NCBI RefSeq assembly: GCF_007677875.1
Contig: NZ_VEDO01000005.1
Span: 248,001-312,000 of the forward strand
From: Variovorax boronicumulans
Lineage (GTDB): Bacteria; Pseudomonadota; Gammaproteobacteria; Burkholderiales; Burkholderiaceae_C
Reading direction: 5' to 3'
Length of the DNA: 64,000 bases
Shown here: positions 51,895 to 61,853 of the stretch, piece by piece
Layout of the letters: each line of letters begins with the position of its first letter
Position numbering within the stretch: the stretch's first letter is position 1
Notes under the pieces: model-generated
What the model was told of the DNA's origin: nothing
Seen by the model: the letters and a program-made list of their open reading frames with translations, nothing else
The model's database searches: none
Position numbers and translations under genes: made by a program

Positions 51895-52134
51895 ATGACG
51901 CCATCCCACGGCCTGGGCATCCGCAGCAACCAGCCCGACACCGAGAAAGTGGACGAAGCCGAGCGCAAGGTCGGCGCCGTGCTGCAGGAACTCGAAGACG
52001 GGTCCGACATGGAGGTCAAGGACATCGACCTCGAGGAGGTCGTCGACACCGACGCGCAGGACAGGCCGGTGGTCAAGAAGGCGGTCGACATCGACGCCCG
52101 GCAGCGCCCCCAGAGAAAGGGCTGGGCCCGCTGA
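51895..52134 (+). CDS. Small acidic hypothetical protein
   Basis: 79 residues, strongly acidic in the middle (VDEAERKVGAVLQELEDGSDMEVKDIDLEEVVDTDAQDRP) and basic at the end. Soluble, no Cys, no membrane segment, no family I recognise. Strong Shine-Dalgarno (GGAGGA, 9 bases upstream) supports the start. It lies 25 bases before the DUF1003 gene on the same strand and is probably cotranscribed with it, in a stress-gene neighbourhood. Confidence 0.75.
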   Translation: MTPSHGLGIRSNQPDTEKVDEAERKVGAVLQELEDGSDMEVKDIDLEEVVDTDAQDRPVVKKAVDIDARQRPQRKGWAR

Positions 52135-52159
52135 GCGCTGCGGGCCTGCGCACACCGCC

Positions 52160-52690
52160 ATGGCCGAATCGAACTACCGCGATTCCGGCTCGGCCGAGGA
52201 GCTCACCGCGCACAACGTGCGCGCCATGCGGCATCTGGACGATGCTGCGGCACGGCAGGAGACCGCGGCCGACCGGGCCGCGGCACGCATCGCCCACTGG
52301 TGCGGGCGTATCCAGTTCGTCTGGCTCCATGTGGCCTGGTTCGGCGGCTGGATCGCCTTCAACAGCCTGCCGATGCTGCCGCATTTCGACCCCTATCCCT
52401 TCACCTTCCTGGTGCTGGTGGTGTCGCTGGAGGCCATCTTTCTGTCGACCTTCGTGCTCATGAGCCAGAACCACGAAATGCGCATCACCGAGCGGCGCAA
52501 CAAGCTCGACCTGCAGATCAACCTGCTGACCGAGCAGGAGAACACCAAGGCGCTGCAATTGCTCGCGCGCATCGCCGACAAGCTCGGCGTGGAGGATCCT
52601 TCGGGCGGCCTGGCGGCCCTGGAGGAGGCCACCCGCCCGGACAGCCTGGCACGCCAGATCGACCGGGCCTACCCGGAAGACCGCCGCTGA
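52160..52690 (+). CDS. DUF1003 membrane protein
   Basis: 176 residues. Two membrane helices (VWLHVAWFGGWIAFNSLP and FTFLVLVVSLEAIFLSTFVLMSQN) followed by the family block ITERRNKLDLQINLLTEQENTKALQLL. DUF1003 proteins are inner-membrane proteins without an assigned function. Overlaps no neighbour; ends 39 bases before the catalase stop on the other strand. Confidence 0.88.
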   Translation: MAESNYRDSGSAEELTAHNVRAMRHLDDAAARQETAADRAAARIAHWCGRIQFVWLHVAWFGGWIAFNSLPMLPHFDPYPFTFLVLVVSLEAIFLSTFVLMSQNHEMRITERRNKLDLQINLLTEQENTKALQLLARIADKLGVEDPSGGLAALEEATRPDSLARQIDRAYPEDRR

Positions 52691-52729
52691 GGCACCGGCC
52701 GCACCGGCGATGCGGCCGGCGTGGCGGTG

Positions 52730-55165
52730 TCAGACCCGGGGCGGATCGGTCTCGCGCTCGGGGTGGCGGTGGCGCGCCACGGCCTGTGCGAAGGCCTGCA
52801 GCGCCGCCTCGCCGTCGCCATCGTCGGGCACCAGGCCCGGGTCGGCGCTGCCATCGGGCAATTCCCAGGGAATGCCCGCCTGTTCGAGCAGCGCGCGTGC
52901 ATCGGCGGGCACCAGCAGTGTCTTACCGTGGCGGTACTGGTCCTTCACGAACTCCAGCGCCTGCCCGTTGGCGGCCAGCGCGGCGATGGCCTCGGCGCCT
53001 TGCGGCAGCACCACCGCATCGAACAGGAAACCCGGCTCGTTCTCGAGCGAGGCATCGGCCTGCACCGTGTCGCCCTGGGCCGTGGTGATCGCGCCCACAT
53101 GCGGCCCGACGATGCGCGGTGCGGCGCCCTGGTCGGCCAGGGCCGCGACCTGGGCCTGCAGCAGAGCCCCGTCCGCGCCATCGGCGGCCAGCAGCGCGAC
53201 CATGCGTGCGCGGATGCCCATCTCGCCCGGGCGGGCCAGCAGCGACAGCGCGGGCGATTGGCGCACCTCGGGCCTGGCCGGCTTGGCCAGCGCGCGCGGC
53301 AGCGGCTCGGGCAGCTCGCGCATGCCTAGGCCGTCGGCCACCTTGCGCGCCAGCGTCTCGGACACGTTGCGCAGCGAGGCCACCATGCGTTCGCGCACGG
53401 CTGGCACCGTGAGCTTGGACAGCTCGAACCGGAAGGCCTGCGCGATGTGCGCCTGCTCCACCGGGCTCTGGCTCTCGTAGAACAGCGCGGCCTGGGTGTA
53501 GTGGTCGGCGAACTTCTCGGGCTTGGCGCGCACCTTGCCCTGTTCCGCCTTGGCCGCGATGCGCGCAGGCACCGAGACGAAGCCTTGCACCGCACCAGCC
53601 TGGAACGGGCAGCCGCCGGCCAGCGAGTTGGGCTCGTAGGACACCCGGCCCCGGTGGATGGCCTGGCGGTGCAGGCCGTCGCGCTGGTTGTTGTGCACGG
53701 GCGCGATCGGCGCGTTGATCGGAATCTCGTGGAAGTTCGGCCCGCCCAGGCGCGAGATCTGCGTGTCGACGTAGGAATGGATGCGGCCGGCCAGGAGCGG
53801 GTCGTTGGAGAAGTCGATGCCGGGCACCACGTGCGCGGTGCAGAAGGCCACCTGCTCGGTCTCGGCGAAGAAGTTGTCGGGGTTGCGGTTCAGCACCATG
53901 CGGCCCACAGGCTGCACCGGGACCAGCTCCTCGGGAATGATCTTGGTGGCGTCCAGGATGTCGAAGCTGAAGCGTTCGGCTTCCTCCTCCGTGAAGACCT
54001 GCACGCCGAGCTCGTACTCGGGGTAGTTGCCCGACTCGATGCGCTCCCACAGGTCGCGGCGGTGGTAGTCGGGGTCGGCGCCGGAGATCTTCACGGCCTC
54101 GTCCCAGACCAGCGAATGGGTGCCGGCCTTGGGCGTCCAGTGGAATTTGACGAACACCGAATCGCCATCCTCGTTGACGAAGCGGTAGCTGTGCACGCCG
54201 AAGCCCTGCATGGTGGCGTAGCTGCGCGGGATGGCACGGTCGGACATCACCCACATCAGCATGTGGGTGGACTCGGGCATCAGCGAGACGAAGTCCCAGA
54301 AGGTGTCGTGCGCGCTGGCCGCCTGCGGCATGCCGTGGTGCGGCTCGGGCTTGACGGCGTGCACGAGGTCGGGGAACTTCATCGCGTCCTGGATGAAGAA
54401 CACCGGGATGTTGTTGCCCACCAGATCCCAGTTGCCCTCGTCGGTGTAGAACTTCACGGCGAAGCCGCGCACGTCGCGCGCGGTGTCCTTGGAGCCGCGC
54501 TCGCCTTGCACGGTGGAAAAGCGCACGAAAACCGGCGTCACCTTGCCGGCCTCGCGGAACGGCGCGGCCTTGGTGTACTGCGTGAGCGGCGCATAGCACT
54601 CGAAGAAGCCGTGCGCGCCGGAGCCGCGCGCATGGACGATGCGTTCGGGGATGCGCTCGTGGTCGAAGTGCGTGATCTTCTCGCGCAGGATGAAGTCTTC
54701 CAGCAGCACGGGGCCGCGAACGCCGTACTTCAGCGAGTTCTGGTTGTCGGCGATGGGCACGCCCTGGTTGGTGGTCAGGCGCTGGCCGGTCGCATCCACG
54801 CGCACGCGGTCCAGCGGGTCCACGGTCGGGTTGCGGCCCTCCGGTGCCACGCCGCCGGTCTTGGCCGAGGCATTGGTTTCCGACAGCGTGCTCGCCCCCG
54901 GCAGACGCGATGGCGGCGCGATGCTGACACCGGGTTTGGGCGCGACGCCATTCACGAAGCCGTGTTCGTCGGGCTTGGTCGGATTGGACGGCATGCCGGC
55001 CGCCAGGGCCTGCACTTCGGCCTTTTGCCGTGCCGCAGGATCGTTCGGATCGCCAGCCGGGCCCTCGGCCGGGCCGCTGTCGGTGTGGTGCGCCGGGCCC
55101 CGGGACGTGCGCGAGCGGGCAGGGGTGGCGCGGGGCGCAGCGGCGGACTTGGGAGACTTGGCCAT
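52730..55165 (-). CDS. katE: Large-subunit monofunctional catalase (HPII/KatE type)
   Basis: 811 residues, the size of clade 2 catalases with a C-terminal domain. Catalytic His in [15 protein letters not shown], Asn in [24 protein letters not shown], proximal heme Tyr in [18 protein letters not shown]. The catalase core spans about 85-600. The last 150 residues ([35 protein letters not shown]) form the flavodoxin/DJ-1-like domain of HPII. The N-terminal 80 residues are an Ala/Pro/Ser tail. It turns hydrogen peroxide into water and oxygen in the cytoplasm. Divergent from the isochorismatase-like gene. Confidence 0.95.
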   Translation of the reverse strand: MAKSPKSAAAPRATPARSRTSRGPAHHTDSGPAEGPAGDPNDPAARQKAEVQALAAGMPSNPTKPDEHGFVNGVAPKPGVSIAPPSRLPGASTLSETNASAKTGGVAPEGRNPTVDPLDRVRVDATGQRLTTNQGVPIADNQNSLKYGVRGPVLLEDFILREKITHFDHERIPERIVHARGSGAHGFFECYAPLTQYTKAAPFREAGKVTPVFVRFSTVQGERGSKDTARDVRGFAVKFYTDEGNWDLVGNNIPVFFIQDAMKFPDLVHAVKPEPHHGMPQAASAHDTFWDFVSLMPESTHMLMWVMSDRAIPRSYATMQGFGVHSYRFVNEDGDSVFVKFHWTPKAGTHSLVWDEAVKISGADPDYHRRDLWERIESGNYPEYELGVQVFTEEEAERFSFDILDATKIIPEELVPVQPVGRMVLNRNPDNFFAETEQVAFCTAHVVPGIDFSNDPLLAGRIHSYVDTQISRLGGPNFHEIPINAPIAPVHNNQRDGLHRQAIHRGRVSYEPNSLAGGCPFQAGAVQGFVSVPARIAAKAEQGKVRAKPEKFADHYTQAALFYESQSPVEQAHIAQAFRFELSKLTVPAVRERMVASLRNVSETLARKVADGLGMRELPEPLPRALAKPARPEVRQSPALSLLARPGEMGIRARMVALLAADGADGALLQAQVAALADQGAAPRIVGPHVGAITTAQGDTVQADASLENEPGFLFDAVVLPQGAEAIAALAANGQALEFVKDQYRHGKTLLVPADARALLEQAGIPWELPDGSADPGLVPDDGDGEAALQAFAQAVARHRHPERETDPPRV

Positions 55166-55315
55166 GGTGTTCGTGGTGTCCTGTGTGTCGCGGCGACATT
55201 GCCGACCCACCACGCTAAGCGCAGGCCCTGTCCCGCGGTGTAGGACGCCGCGACTGCCGCAGATGCGCGGACGGCCGACGGATGGAGACATGACAGGCCA
55301 CGTAGCCTGCGCGGC

Positions 55316-55954
55316 ATGCCTCGTCAGACGTCTGCAGCCGATGCCGCACCTACACTGCGCGCTACGCCGCTGCCGCAGGCCGAGCGCGTGCTGGTGCTCG
55401 TGGATTTCATCAACCCGCTGGACTTCCCCGGGGCCGAGCGCCTGGTGCCCGGCGCGCTGCGTGCCGCGCGGGCGACGGCGCGGCTCAAGCAGCGGCTGGC
55501 CCAGGCCGGCGTGCCGGCCATCTATGCCAACGACCACTACGGCACCTGGCATGCCGAGTTCAGCGACGTGCTGCGCGCCTGCCAGGCGCTGCCCGGCGCG
55601 CGCGGCCAAATCGCGCAGCTGTTGGCCCCGGCGCCGCAGGATCTCACCATCCTCAAGCCGCGCCATTCGGCCTTCTTCGCGACGCCGCTGGACCTGCTGC
55701 TGCGCCAGATGCAGGCGCGCGAGATCGTCCTCGTGGGCCTGGCCACCGACATGTGCGTGCAGTTGAGCACCGCGGAGGCCTACATGCACGGCTACAGCGC
55801 ATGGGTGCCCTCGGACTGCACCGCCGCCGAAACCCCCGAGGCCAAACGCCGCGCGCTACGGCACATGGCCACCGTCATGAAGTGCGACGTGCGCGCCTCC
55901 ACCGCAGGCGCGGGTCGGCGGCGCGCCGGCCGGGTCGTCGCCCAGCCCGGCTGA
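55316..55954 (+). CDS. Isochorismatase-family cysteine hydrolase
   Basis: 212 residues. The catalytic triad is complete: Asp30 in VLVDFINPL, Lys114 in ILKPRHSAFFATPL, and Cys147 in GLATDMCVQLSTAEAYMHGY. Such enzymes hydrolyse isochorismate, nicotinamide or other amides; the type cannot be told. The C-terminal Arg-rich tail (GAGRRRAGRVV) is not conserved. Divergent from the catalase gene with 150 bases between. Confidence 0.88.
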   Translation: MPRQTSAADAAPTLRATPLPQAERVLVLVDFINPLDFPGAERLVPGALRAARATARLKQRLAQAGVPAIYANDHYGTWHAEFSDVLRACQALPGARGQIAQLLAPAPQDLTILKPRHSAFFATPLDLLLRQMQAREIVLVGLATDMCVQLSTAEAYMHGYSAWVPSDCTAAETPEAKRRALRHMATVMKCDVRASTAGAGRRRAGRVVAQPG

Positions 55955-56038
55955 GCCACACCGCAGGCGAAGCCGTCCGCGCAGGCTTTGCGCTTCCGTC
56001 CGACGCGCACGGCCGCCACGCCCTGCCATGCTGCGGCC

Positions 56039-56173
56039 ATGAATGCTCCCAAGAACGCCCCCGGCGCCGTGCCCACGTCCTCCAGCCGCAACCGTCACGC
56101 GAACAAGCGCACCTTGACCGTGGCCGCCGTCATCGTCGGCTTCCTGCTGTTCGCGGTGTTCTTCCCTTGGTAA
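56039..56173 (+). CDS. Small single-pass membrane protein
   Basis: 44 residues. A Pro/Ser/Asn-rich, basic N-terminus (SSSRNRHANKRT) precedes one C-terminal membrane helix (LTVAAVIVGFLLFAVFFPW). No known family. The stop codon overlaps the likely start of the receiver gene (TTG GTA A), so they appear linked. ATG 56039 is preferred to the ATG at 55988 because the added residues are frame noise. Confidence 0.55.
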   Translation: MNAPKNAPGAVPTSSSRNRHANKRTLTVAAVIVGFLLFAVFFPW

Positions 56174-56565
56174 GGGGCCGGACGGCACTGCGCGTGCTGC
56201 TCGTGGAGGACAACCCGCACTGGCGCGCACAGTTGCGGCGGTGTGCTGTTTCCGCCGGTCACACCGTGGCCCACGAGGCGTGCACGGCCGACGAGGCCAA
56301 CGCCTGGTTGGCGGCCCATGCCGATGGCTGGGATCTCGCCCTGGTCGATGCCTTCCTGGCCAGTGGCAACGGCTACCACGTGCTCAAGCACTGCCTGAAG
56401 CGGCATGCGCACCAGCGCGTGGTGATGCTTTCGAACTACGCGCGGCCCGAGGCGCGGCAACAGGCCCTGCGGCTCGGCGCCGACCGCTTCTTCGACAAGG
56501 ACACAGAATTGGACGCCTGCCTCGACTACTGCTTCACGGACGAGCAGGCCTGCGCAGCGGACTGA
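56167..56565 (+). CDS. Single-domain response regulator receiver
   Basis: About 132 residues, a receiver domain only. ALRVLLVEDNPHWRAQL gives the acidic pair Glu-Asp, LALVDAFLASGNGYHVL the phospho-Asp, VVMLSNYARPEARQQALRLGADRFFDKDTEL the Ser and Lys. No output domain. No ATG fits: TTG 56167 (overlapping the preceding gene), CTG 56188 (10 bases after AAGGGG) or GTG 56194 are possible. Similar to single-domain regulators that bind a partner protein. Partner unknown. Confidence 0.75.
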   Translation: MVRGRTALRVLLVEDNPHWRAQLRRCAVSAGHTVAHEACTADEANAWLAAHADGWDLALVDAFLASGNGYHVLKHCLKRHAHQRVVMLSNYARPEARQQALRLGADRFFDKDTELDACLDYCFTDEQACAAD

Positions 56566-56680
56566 GTGCCGTCGGCACTGGTCGGACGCCACCGTGGTGC
56601 CGACGCGTCCTGCGCCGACAGGGCCGGCGGTCTCCAGGGCGCAGACTCCGGCGCAGCCCATCCACTGTCCCCATCCGCAC

Positions 56681-58477
56681 ATGACCCTTCCTGCTTTCCG
56701 TATCCTGCGTGCCGGCCTGCTCGGCCTGGGCGCCCTGTGCGCGCTGGCCGCCGCGGCCCAGCAGGGTGACGGCACCGACGTGCCCGTCCGCACCCATGTC
56801 TTCAAGCCCGCCAAGGTCGATGTGACGCAGGCACGGGTGCAGGATCTGCGGGCGCCGGCAGGGTTCGCGGTCTCGGTGTTCGCCGCCGGGCTCCAGAATG
56901 CGCGCATCCTGGCGGTGGCGCCGGACGGCAGCGTCTACCTGAGCCGGCGCGACCAGGGCGACGTGGTGCTGCTGCGCGACGACGACGGCGACGGCCGGGC
57001 CGACGGTCCCGGCGTGATCGTCGCCAACCGGCCCGGCGCGCACGGCCTGGCGGTGCACGAGGGCCAGCTGTACATCGCCACGGTCAAGGAGCTCTTCCGG
57101 GCGCCGATCCTGCAGGGCGGCCTGCTGGGCCCGCTGCAGATGCTGCTGGGCGACCTGCCCGACGCGGGCCAGCATCCCAACCGCACCATGGCCTTTGGCC
57201 CCGACGGCATGCTCTACCTGAGCGTGGGCTCGACCTGCAATGCCTGCAACGAATCCAACCCCGAGAACGCGGCGATGCTGCGCATCGCCCCGGACGGCAA
57301 GAGCCGCACCATCTTTGCCAGCGGCCTGCGCAACACCATCGGCTTCGCCTGGGAGCCGCGCACCGGTGTGCTGTGGGGCATGGACCACGGCATCGATTTC
57401 CTGGGCGACGAGGTGCAGCCCGAAGAGCTCAACCGCATCGAGCGCGGCCGCCAGTACGGCTGGCCGCACATCTGGGGCAAGGACGGCGTCAACCCGCAGA
57501 GCACTCCTGTGGGCGAGATCTCCAAGACGCAGTGGGCGGCCCTCAGCACGCCCATGGTGCTGGGTTATACGGCCCACGCCGCGCCCATGCAGATGCTGTT
57601 CTACACCGGGGGCATGTTCCCGGCCGCGTACCAGGGCGATGCCTTCGTCGCCATGCGCGGCTCGTGGAACCGCAAGCCGGCTTCCGGCTACGAGATCGTG
57701 CGCATCCGCTTTGCCGATGGCGAGCCGCGCCGGATCGAACCCTTCGTGACGGGCTTTCTGACCGACGGCGGCAGCACGCACATCGCCCGGCCCGTGGGCT
57801 TGGCGATGGCGCGGGACGGCGCACTGCTGATGGCCGACGACGCCAACGGCGTGGTCTACCGCATCGCCTACACCGGGCAGGGCGGCGGTGGCAGCGCCGG
57901 AGCGCCGCCCGCCGAGGCCATGCGCGCGCAGGCCATGCGCGGCAGCGGCGTGCCGCTGGCCCTGGAGCGCGAGGAGACGCGCACCACCGGCAGCCTGCAG
58001 GTGGCGTCGGCCAGCATCGCGCCGCAGGGTGCGATCCCGCTGCGCCACAGCGAGTACGCGGACGGCGTGTCGCCGCAACTGCGCTGGGATGCCGTGCCCG
58101 GCGCCAAGTCCTATGCGCTCGTCATGGAAGATCCCGATGCCCGGCCGGTCACACCCTTCGTGCACTGGCTGGCCTGGAACATTCCGGCGGGCACCACGCA
58201 ATTGCCCGAGGGTCTGCAGGAGCAACTGCGCCTGACCGCGCCGGACGGCGTGCTGCAGGGCAAGGGCACGCGCGGCTCGCCGGGCTACTACGGCCCGCGG
58301 CCACCGGTGATGGACCCGCCGCACCGCTATCACTTCCAGGTCTTCGCGCTGGACCGCATGCTGGACCTGCCGCCCGGCGCCGACCGCGACGCGCTGCTCG
58401 CCGCGATGCGCGGCCATGTGCTGGCCAAGGGCGTGCTGGTGGGCACCTTCCAGCAACAGGCTGCGCCGCCCAAGTAG
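56681..58477 (+). CDS. PQQ-dependent sugar dehydrogenase fused to a C-terminal PEBP (YbhB-like) domain
   Basis: 598 residues with a signal peptide (LRAGLLGLGALCALAAAAQQ). Residues about 60-430 are a soluble aldose-dehydrogenase-like propeller: GFAVSVFAAGLQNARILAVAPDGSVYLSRR, MAFGPDGMLYLSVGSTCNACNESNP, RGRQYGWPHIWG and GSWNRKPASGYEI. A Gly-rich linker (TGQGGGGSAGAPP) leads to residues about 450-595, a phosphatidylethanolamine-binding-like domain: LRHSEYADGVSPQLRWDAVPGAKSYALVMEDPDAR, FVHWLAWNIP, YYGPRPPVMDPPHRYHFQVFALD. Likely periplasmic sugar oxidation with PQQ. A Cys pair (CNAC) in a loop is unusual. The fused PEBP part has unknown ligand. Confidence 0.9.
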   Translation: MTLPAFRILRAGLLGLGALCALAAAAQQGDGTDVPVRTHVFKPAKVDVTQARVQDLRAPAGFAVSVFAAGLQNARILAVAPDGSVYLSRRDQGDVVLLRDDDGDGRADGPGVIVANRPGAHGLAVHEGQLYIATVKELFRAPILQGGLLGPLQMLLGDLPDAGQHPNRTMAFGPDGMLYLSVGSTCNACNESNPENAAMLRIAPDGKSRTIFASGLRNTIGFAWEPRTGVLWGMDHGIDFLGDEVQPEELNRIERGRQYGWPHIWGKDGVNPQSTPVGEISKTQWAALSTPMVLGYTAHAAPMQMLFYTGGMFPAAYQGDAFVAMRGSWNRKPASGYEIVRIRFADGEPRRIEPFVTGFLTDGGSTHIARPVGLAMARDGALLMADDANGVVYRIAYTGQGGGGSAGAPPAEAMRAQAMRGSGVPLALEREETRTTGSLQVASASIAPQGAIPLRHSEYADGVSPQLRWDAVPGAKSYALVMEDPDARPVTPFVHWLAWNIPAGTTQLPEGLQEQLRLTAPDGVLQGKGTRGSPGYYGPRPPVMDPPHRYHFQVFALDRMLDLPPGADRDALLAAMRGHVLAKGVLVGTFQQQAAPPK

Positions 58478-58560
58478 GCGCTGCACAACGCCCGTTCTCC
58501 TACGTGCTGCGGCCGGCTTGGCCGACGCGCCGGGCGCATGCACCCGTGCACAGTCGCGCG

Positions 58561-60864
58561 ATGCCCACCACCGACGACCGCACCCGGCCCCAACCGCTCC
58601 CACCCTACGGCCAGGCGGCCGGCGGCTGGGGCTCCATCAAGTCCGTGGCGCGCAGCCTCGTCCAGGAGGGGGCGCCGCTGGCCACGGTGCAGGCGCTGCG
58701 CCGGCAGAACAAGCCCGGCGGCTTCTCTTGCGTGGGCTGCGCGTGGGCCAAGCCGGCCAAGCCGCACCTGGCGGAGTTCTGCGAGAACGGCGCCAAGGCC
58801 ACGGCCTGGGAACTGACGGACAAACGCCTGGGCCCCGACTTCTTCGCGGCGCACACGTTGGCGGCGCTGCGCGGCTGGAGCGACCACGCGCTGGAAGCCG
58901 GCGGCCGCCTCACCCATCCCTTGCGCTACGACGCGGCGAGCGACCGCTACCTGGCGGTCGGCTGGGACGAAGCCTTCGCCGCCATCGGCGCCGAACTGCG
59001 CGCGCTGCGTGCACAGGACCCGCAATCGGTCGTCTTCTATGCGTCGGGCCGGGCCTCCCTGGAAACCAGCTACCTGTACCAGCTGCTGGCGCGGCTGTAT
59101 GGCAACAACAACCTGCCCGACAGCTCCAACATGTGCCACGAGAGCACCTCGGTGGCCTTGCCGCAGACCATTGGTGTGCCGGTGGGCACGGTGGCGCTGG
59201 AGGATTTCGCGCGGACCGAGGCGATCTTCTTCTTCGGCCAGAACGTGGGCGTGAACAGCCCGCGCATGCTGCACCAATTGCAGGAGGCGAGAGCGCGCGG
59301 CGTTCCCATCGTCACCTTCAATCCGTTGAAGGAGGTCGGGCTCGTGCACTTCGCCAACCCGCAATCGCCACGGGAGATGCTGACGCCGGCCGAGACGGCC
59401 ATCAGCACCCAGTATCTGCAGGTGCGCAACGGGGGCGACATCGCGGCGCTGACCGGCCTGTGCAAGTGGCTGGTCGAGGCCGACGATGCGGCCCAGGCCG
59501 CCGGGGCGCCGCGCATCCTGGACGCCGCCTTCATCGCCGAGCACACGCAGGGTTTCGAGGCGTTCGCCGAACACCTGCGTGCGGCACGTTGGCAGGACAT
59601 CGAGGCCCACAGCGGGCTCGCGCGTGCCGCGCTGGAGCAGGCTGCCGCCACCTACGCTGCGGCGGGCGCCGTGCTGGGCGTGTACGGTATGGGGCTCACG
59701 CAGCACCGCCAGGGCGTGGCCAACGTGCAGATGCTCAGCAACCTGCTGCTGCTGCGCGGCAACATCGGCAAGCCCGGTGCCGGCATCTGCCCGGTGCGCG
59801 GCCACTCCAACGTGCAGGGCCAGCGCACCGTGGGCATCACCGAGAAGCCCGAACTCGCGCCGTTGGACCGGCTCGCGGAGCTCTACCGCTTCGCGCCTCC
59901 GCGCACACCCGGCCGCAACACGGTGGCCACCTGCGAGGGCGTGCTGGACGGTGCCGTGCGCGGCTTCGTCGGACTGGGGGGCAACTTCCTGCGTGCCGCG
60001 CCCGACACCGAACGGCTGGAAGCCGCCTGGGCGCGGCTGGAGCTCACCGTGCACGTGGCCACGCGGCTCAACCGCAGCCACCTGGTGCCAGGCCGCGCGG
60101 CCTGGCTGCTGCCCTGCCTGGGCCGCATCGAGATCGACCGCCAAAGCAGCGGCGCGCAGACCGTCGCGGTAGAGGATTCGACAGGCTATTTCCATGCGTC
60201 GGACGGCGTGGCCGAGCCGGCCGATCCAGGCCTGCGTTCGGAGCTGGCCATCGTCGCCGCGCTGGCCCAGGCCACGCTGGAGCCGCGCGCCGAGGTGCCC
60301 TGGGCACGCTGGACGCACGACTACGCGCTGGTGCGCGATGCGATCGAGGCCACCTGGCCCGAGGTGTTCAAGGACTTCAACGCGCGGCTGCGTGAGCCGG
60401 GCGGCATCGCCAGGCCCAACCCCGCCCGCGCGCGCATCTGGAAGACCGACAGCGGCAAGGCTTGCTTCATCGTGCCGCCCGCGCCTGAGCCGGAGCCCGG
60501 TGCCGGGGTGCTGCGGCTGATGACGGTGCGCAGCGACGACCAGTTCAACACCACCGTCTACAGCCTGGACGACCGCTTCCGCAACGTCTGGGGCACGCGC
60601 AGCGTGCTGCTCATGCACCCGGACGACATGGCCGCGCGCGGCCTGGCCAAGGGCGATGCCGTGCTGGTGCACGGGGTGGCCGACGATGGTCACCAGCGCC
60701 ACCTGCACGGGCTGCGCGCGCTGCCCTACGACCTGCCGGCCGGCTCGGTGGCCGGCTACTTCCCCGAATGCAACCCGCTCGTGCCGCTCGGCCACCATGC
60801 CGAGGGCAGCCAGGTGCCGGCCGCCAAGTGCATCCCGGTGCGCGTGGAACGCGCCAGCGCCTGA
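58561..60864 (+). CDS. FdhF/YdeP-family molybdopterin oxidoreductase
   Basis: 767 residues, cytoplasmic (no signal). Cys57-x2-Cys60 (SCVGCAW) with Cys74 are the candidate Fe-S ligands of the N-terminal region. NNNLPDSSNMCHESTS and VGLTQHRQGVANVQMLSNLLLLRGNIGKPGAGICPVRGHSNVQG-type segments bind the molybdopterin guanine dinucleotides. The C-terminal MopB barrel is at about 640-760 (LMTVRSDDQFNTTVYSLDDRFRNVW). The family includes acid-resistance protein YdeP and FdhF-like enzymes. The substrate is not known. The stop is one base from that of the TSUP gene. Confidence 0.92.
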   Translation: MPTTDDRTRPQPLPPYGQAAGGWGSIKSVARSLVQEGAPLATVQALRRQNKPGGFSCVGCAWAKPAKPHLAEFCENGAKATAWELTDKRLGPDFFAAHTLAALRGWSDHALEAGGRLTHPLRYDAASDRYLAVGWDEAFAAIGAELRALRAQDPQSVVFYASGRASLETSYLYQLLARLYGNNNLPDSSNMCHESTSVALPQTIGVPVGTVALEDFARTEAIFFFGQNVGVNSPRMLHQLQEARARGVPIVTFNPLKEVGLVHFANPQSPREMLTPAETAISTQYLQVRNGGDIAALTGLCKWLVEADDAAQAAGAPRILDAAFIAEHTQGFEAFAEHLRAARWQDIEAHSGLARAALEQAAATYAAAGAVLGVYGMGLTQHRQGVANVQMLSNLLLLRGNIGKPGAGICPVRGHSNVQGQRTVGITEKPELAPLDRLAELYRFAPPRTPGRNTVATCEGVLDGAVRGFVGLGGNFLRAAPDTERLEAAWARLELTVHVATRLNRSHLVPGRAAWLLPCLGRIEIDRQSSGAQTVAVEDSTGYFHASDGVAEPADPGLRSELAIVAALAQATLEPRAEVPWARWTHDYALVRDAIEATWPEVFKDFNARLREPGGIARPNPARARIWKTDSGKACFIVPPAPEPEPGAGVLRLMTVRSDDQFNTTVYSLDDRFRNVWGTRSVLLMHPDDMAARGLAKGDAVLVHGVADDGHQRHLHGLRALPYDLPAGSVAGYFPECNPLVPLGHHAEGSQVPAAKCIPVRVERASA

Positions 60865-60865
60865 G

Positions 60866-61594
60866 TCAGCGCCAGGCGGCCGCCAGCAGGACCAGTCCCG
60901 ACAACAGCAGCAATGCGTCCAGCAGGCGCTGGAACAGGGTTTCGGGCAGGCGCAGCACGAAGGCCTTGCCCGCGAAGGTGCCGGCCATCAGCGCGCCGCC
61001 CACGATCAGGCCCTGGGCCAGCAGCTCCCAGGGCAGGCCGCCGAGCTGCGCGAAGGCCAGTGACTTGGCCACGTACAGCGCCAGCGCACTGGCCGCCTCG
61101 GTGCCGATGAAGGCGCCCTTGACGAGACCGTAGGCCGAGAAGGCCGGCACGCTGAGCGGCCCGGTCGACAGCACCAGGCCGGTCAGGTAGCCGATGCCGG
61201 CGCCGGCGACGGCCAGTTGCCACAGCTGCAGCCGCCACTGGCGCCGCTGCAGCCAATGCCGCAGCGGCACCATGAGCACGAAGAACAGGCCGAGCGCGAT
61301 GTCGACGGCGTGCGCGGGCAGGGCCCACAGCGTGCGCGCGCCCAGCGCCGCCGCGGGCGCGCCTGGCAGGGCGTACGCGCAGACGGCGCGCCAGTCCACC
61401 AGGCGCCACCAGGCCAGCACGCGAGAAGCGTTGCCGACCACGGCCGCCACCGCCATGATGGGCACGGCCTGCTTGGGACCGAAGGCGTGGACCAGCACCG
61501 GCAGCAGCATCACGGACGATCCCGTGCCGATCACGCCGCTGACCGCGCCCGCGACCAGCCCGACCATCAGCACCGCTGCGTAAGCCTCCCACAT
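60866..61594 (-). CDS. TauE/SafE (TSUP) family membrane transporter
   Basis: 242 residues with about eight membrane helices. The N-terminal repeat starts VGLVAGAVSGVIGTGSSVMLLPVLVHAFGPKQAVPIMA and the C-terminal repeat GIGYLTGLVLSTGPLSVPAFSAYGLVKGAFIGTEAASALA, as in the family. TSUP proteins export sulfite, sulfoacetate or other organosulfur anions. Divergent from the sulfonate genes with a structured 259-base gap, so export of sulfite from sulfonate breakdown is a fair guess. ATG 61592-61594. Confidence 0.88.
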   Translation of the reverse strand: MWEAYAAVLMVGLVAGAVSGVIGTGSSVMLLPVLVHAFGPKQAVPIMAVAAVVGNASRVLAWWRLVDWRAVCAYALPGAPAAALGARTLWALPAHAVDIALGLFFVLMVPLRHWLQRRQWRLQLWQLAVAGAGIGYLTGLVLSTGPLSVPAFSAYGLVKGAFIGTEAASALALYVAKSLAFAQLGGLPWELLAQGLIVGGALMAGTFAGKAFVLRLPETLFQRLLDALLLLSGLVLLAAAWR

Positions 61595-61690
61595 GCGCGA
61601 CCACTCCCTTGCCGACGATTGTGGCGCGCGGACCCTCGGTTGCCCCCAGCGTCTGTGGACAACACTGTGAAGAACGCTTGGGCAGAGGGC

Positions 61691-61754
61691 GCCGTCCCAG
61701 CAACGGCGCGGCCTGCGACGGATTGCCCAATCGCTGGGCAGTGGTTGGGACGGC
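61691..61754. promoter_or_regulatory. Nested inverted repeats upstream of the sulfonate operon
   Basis: Outer arms GCCGTCCCA (61691-61699)/TGGGACGGC (61746-61754) enclose an inner hairpin TGCCCA (61724-61729)/TGGGCA (61735-61740). Lies between the divergent TSUP and sulfonate genes. It may be a structured leader or a set of operator half-sites for a CysB/SsuR-like regulator; no such gene is in the window. Confidence 0.4.
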
Positions 61755-61853
61755 TCGCTTCCTCGAAAAACGCATAAGCACGCGCACATTGATTCGTTCT
61801 CATCAGAGCCCGGGCTTCAGACACTGGCGCCACCCTGTGCCGGAGACCCGTTC

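Noticed and set aside
56566..56578. GTGCCG-T-CGGCAC palindrome after the receiver gene as an operator
   Set aside because: Single-base loop, directly after the stop codon; too short to separate from chance in GC-rich DNA.
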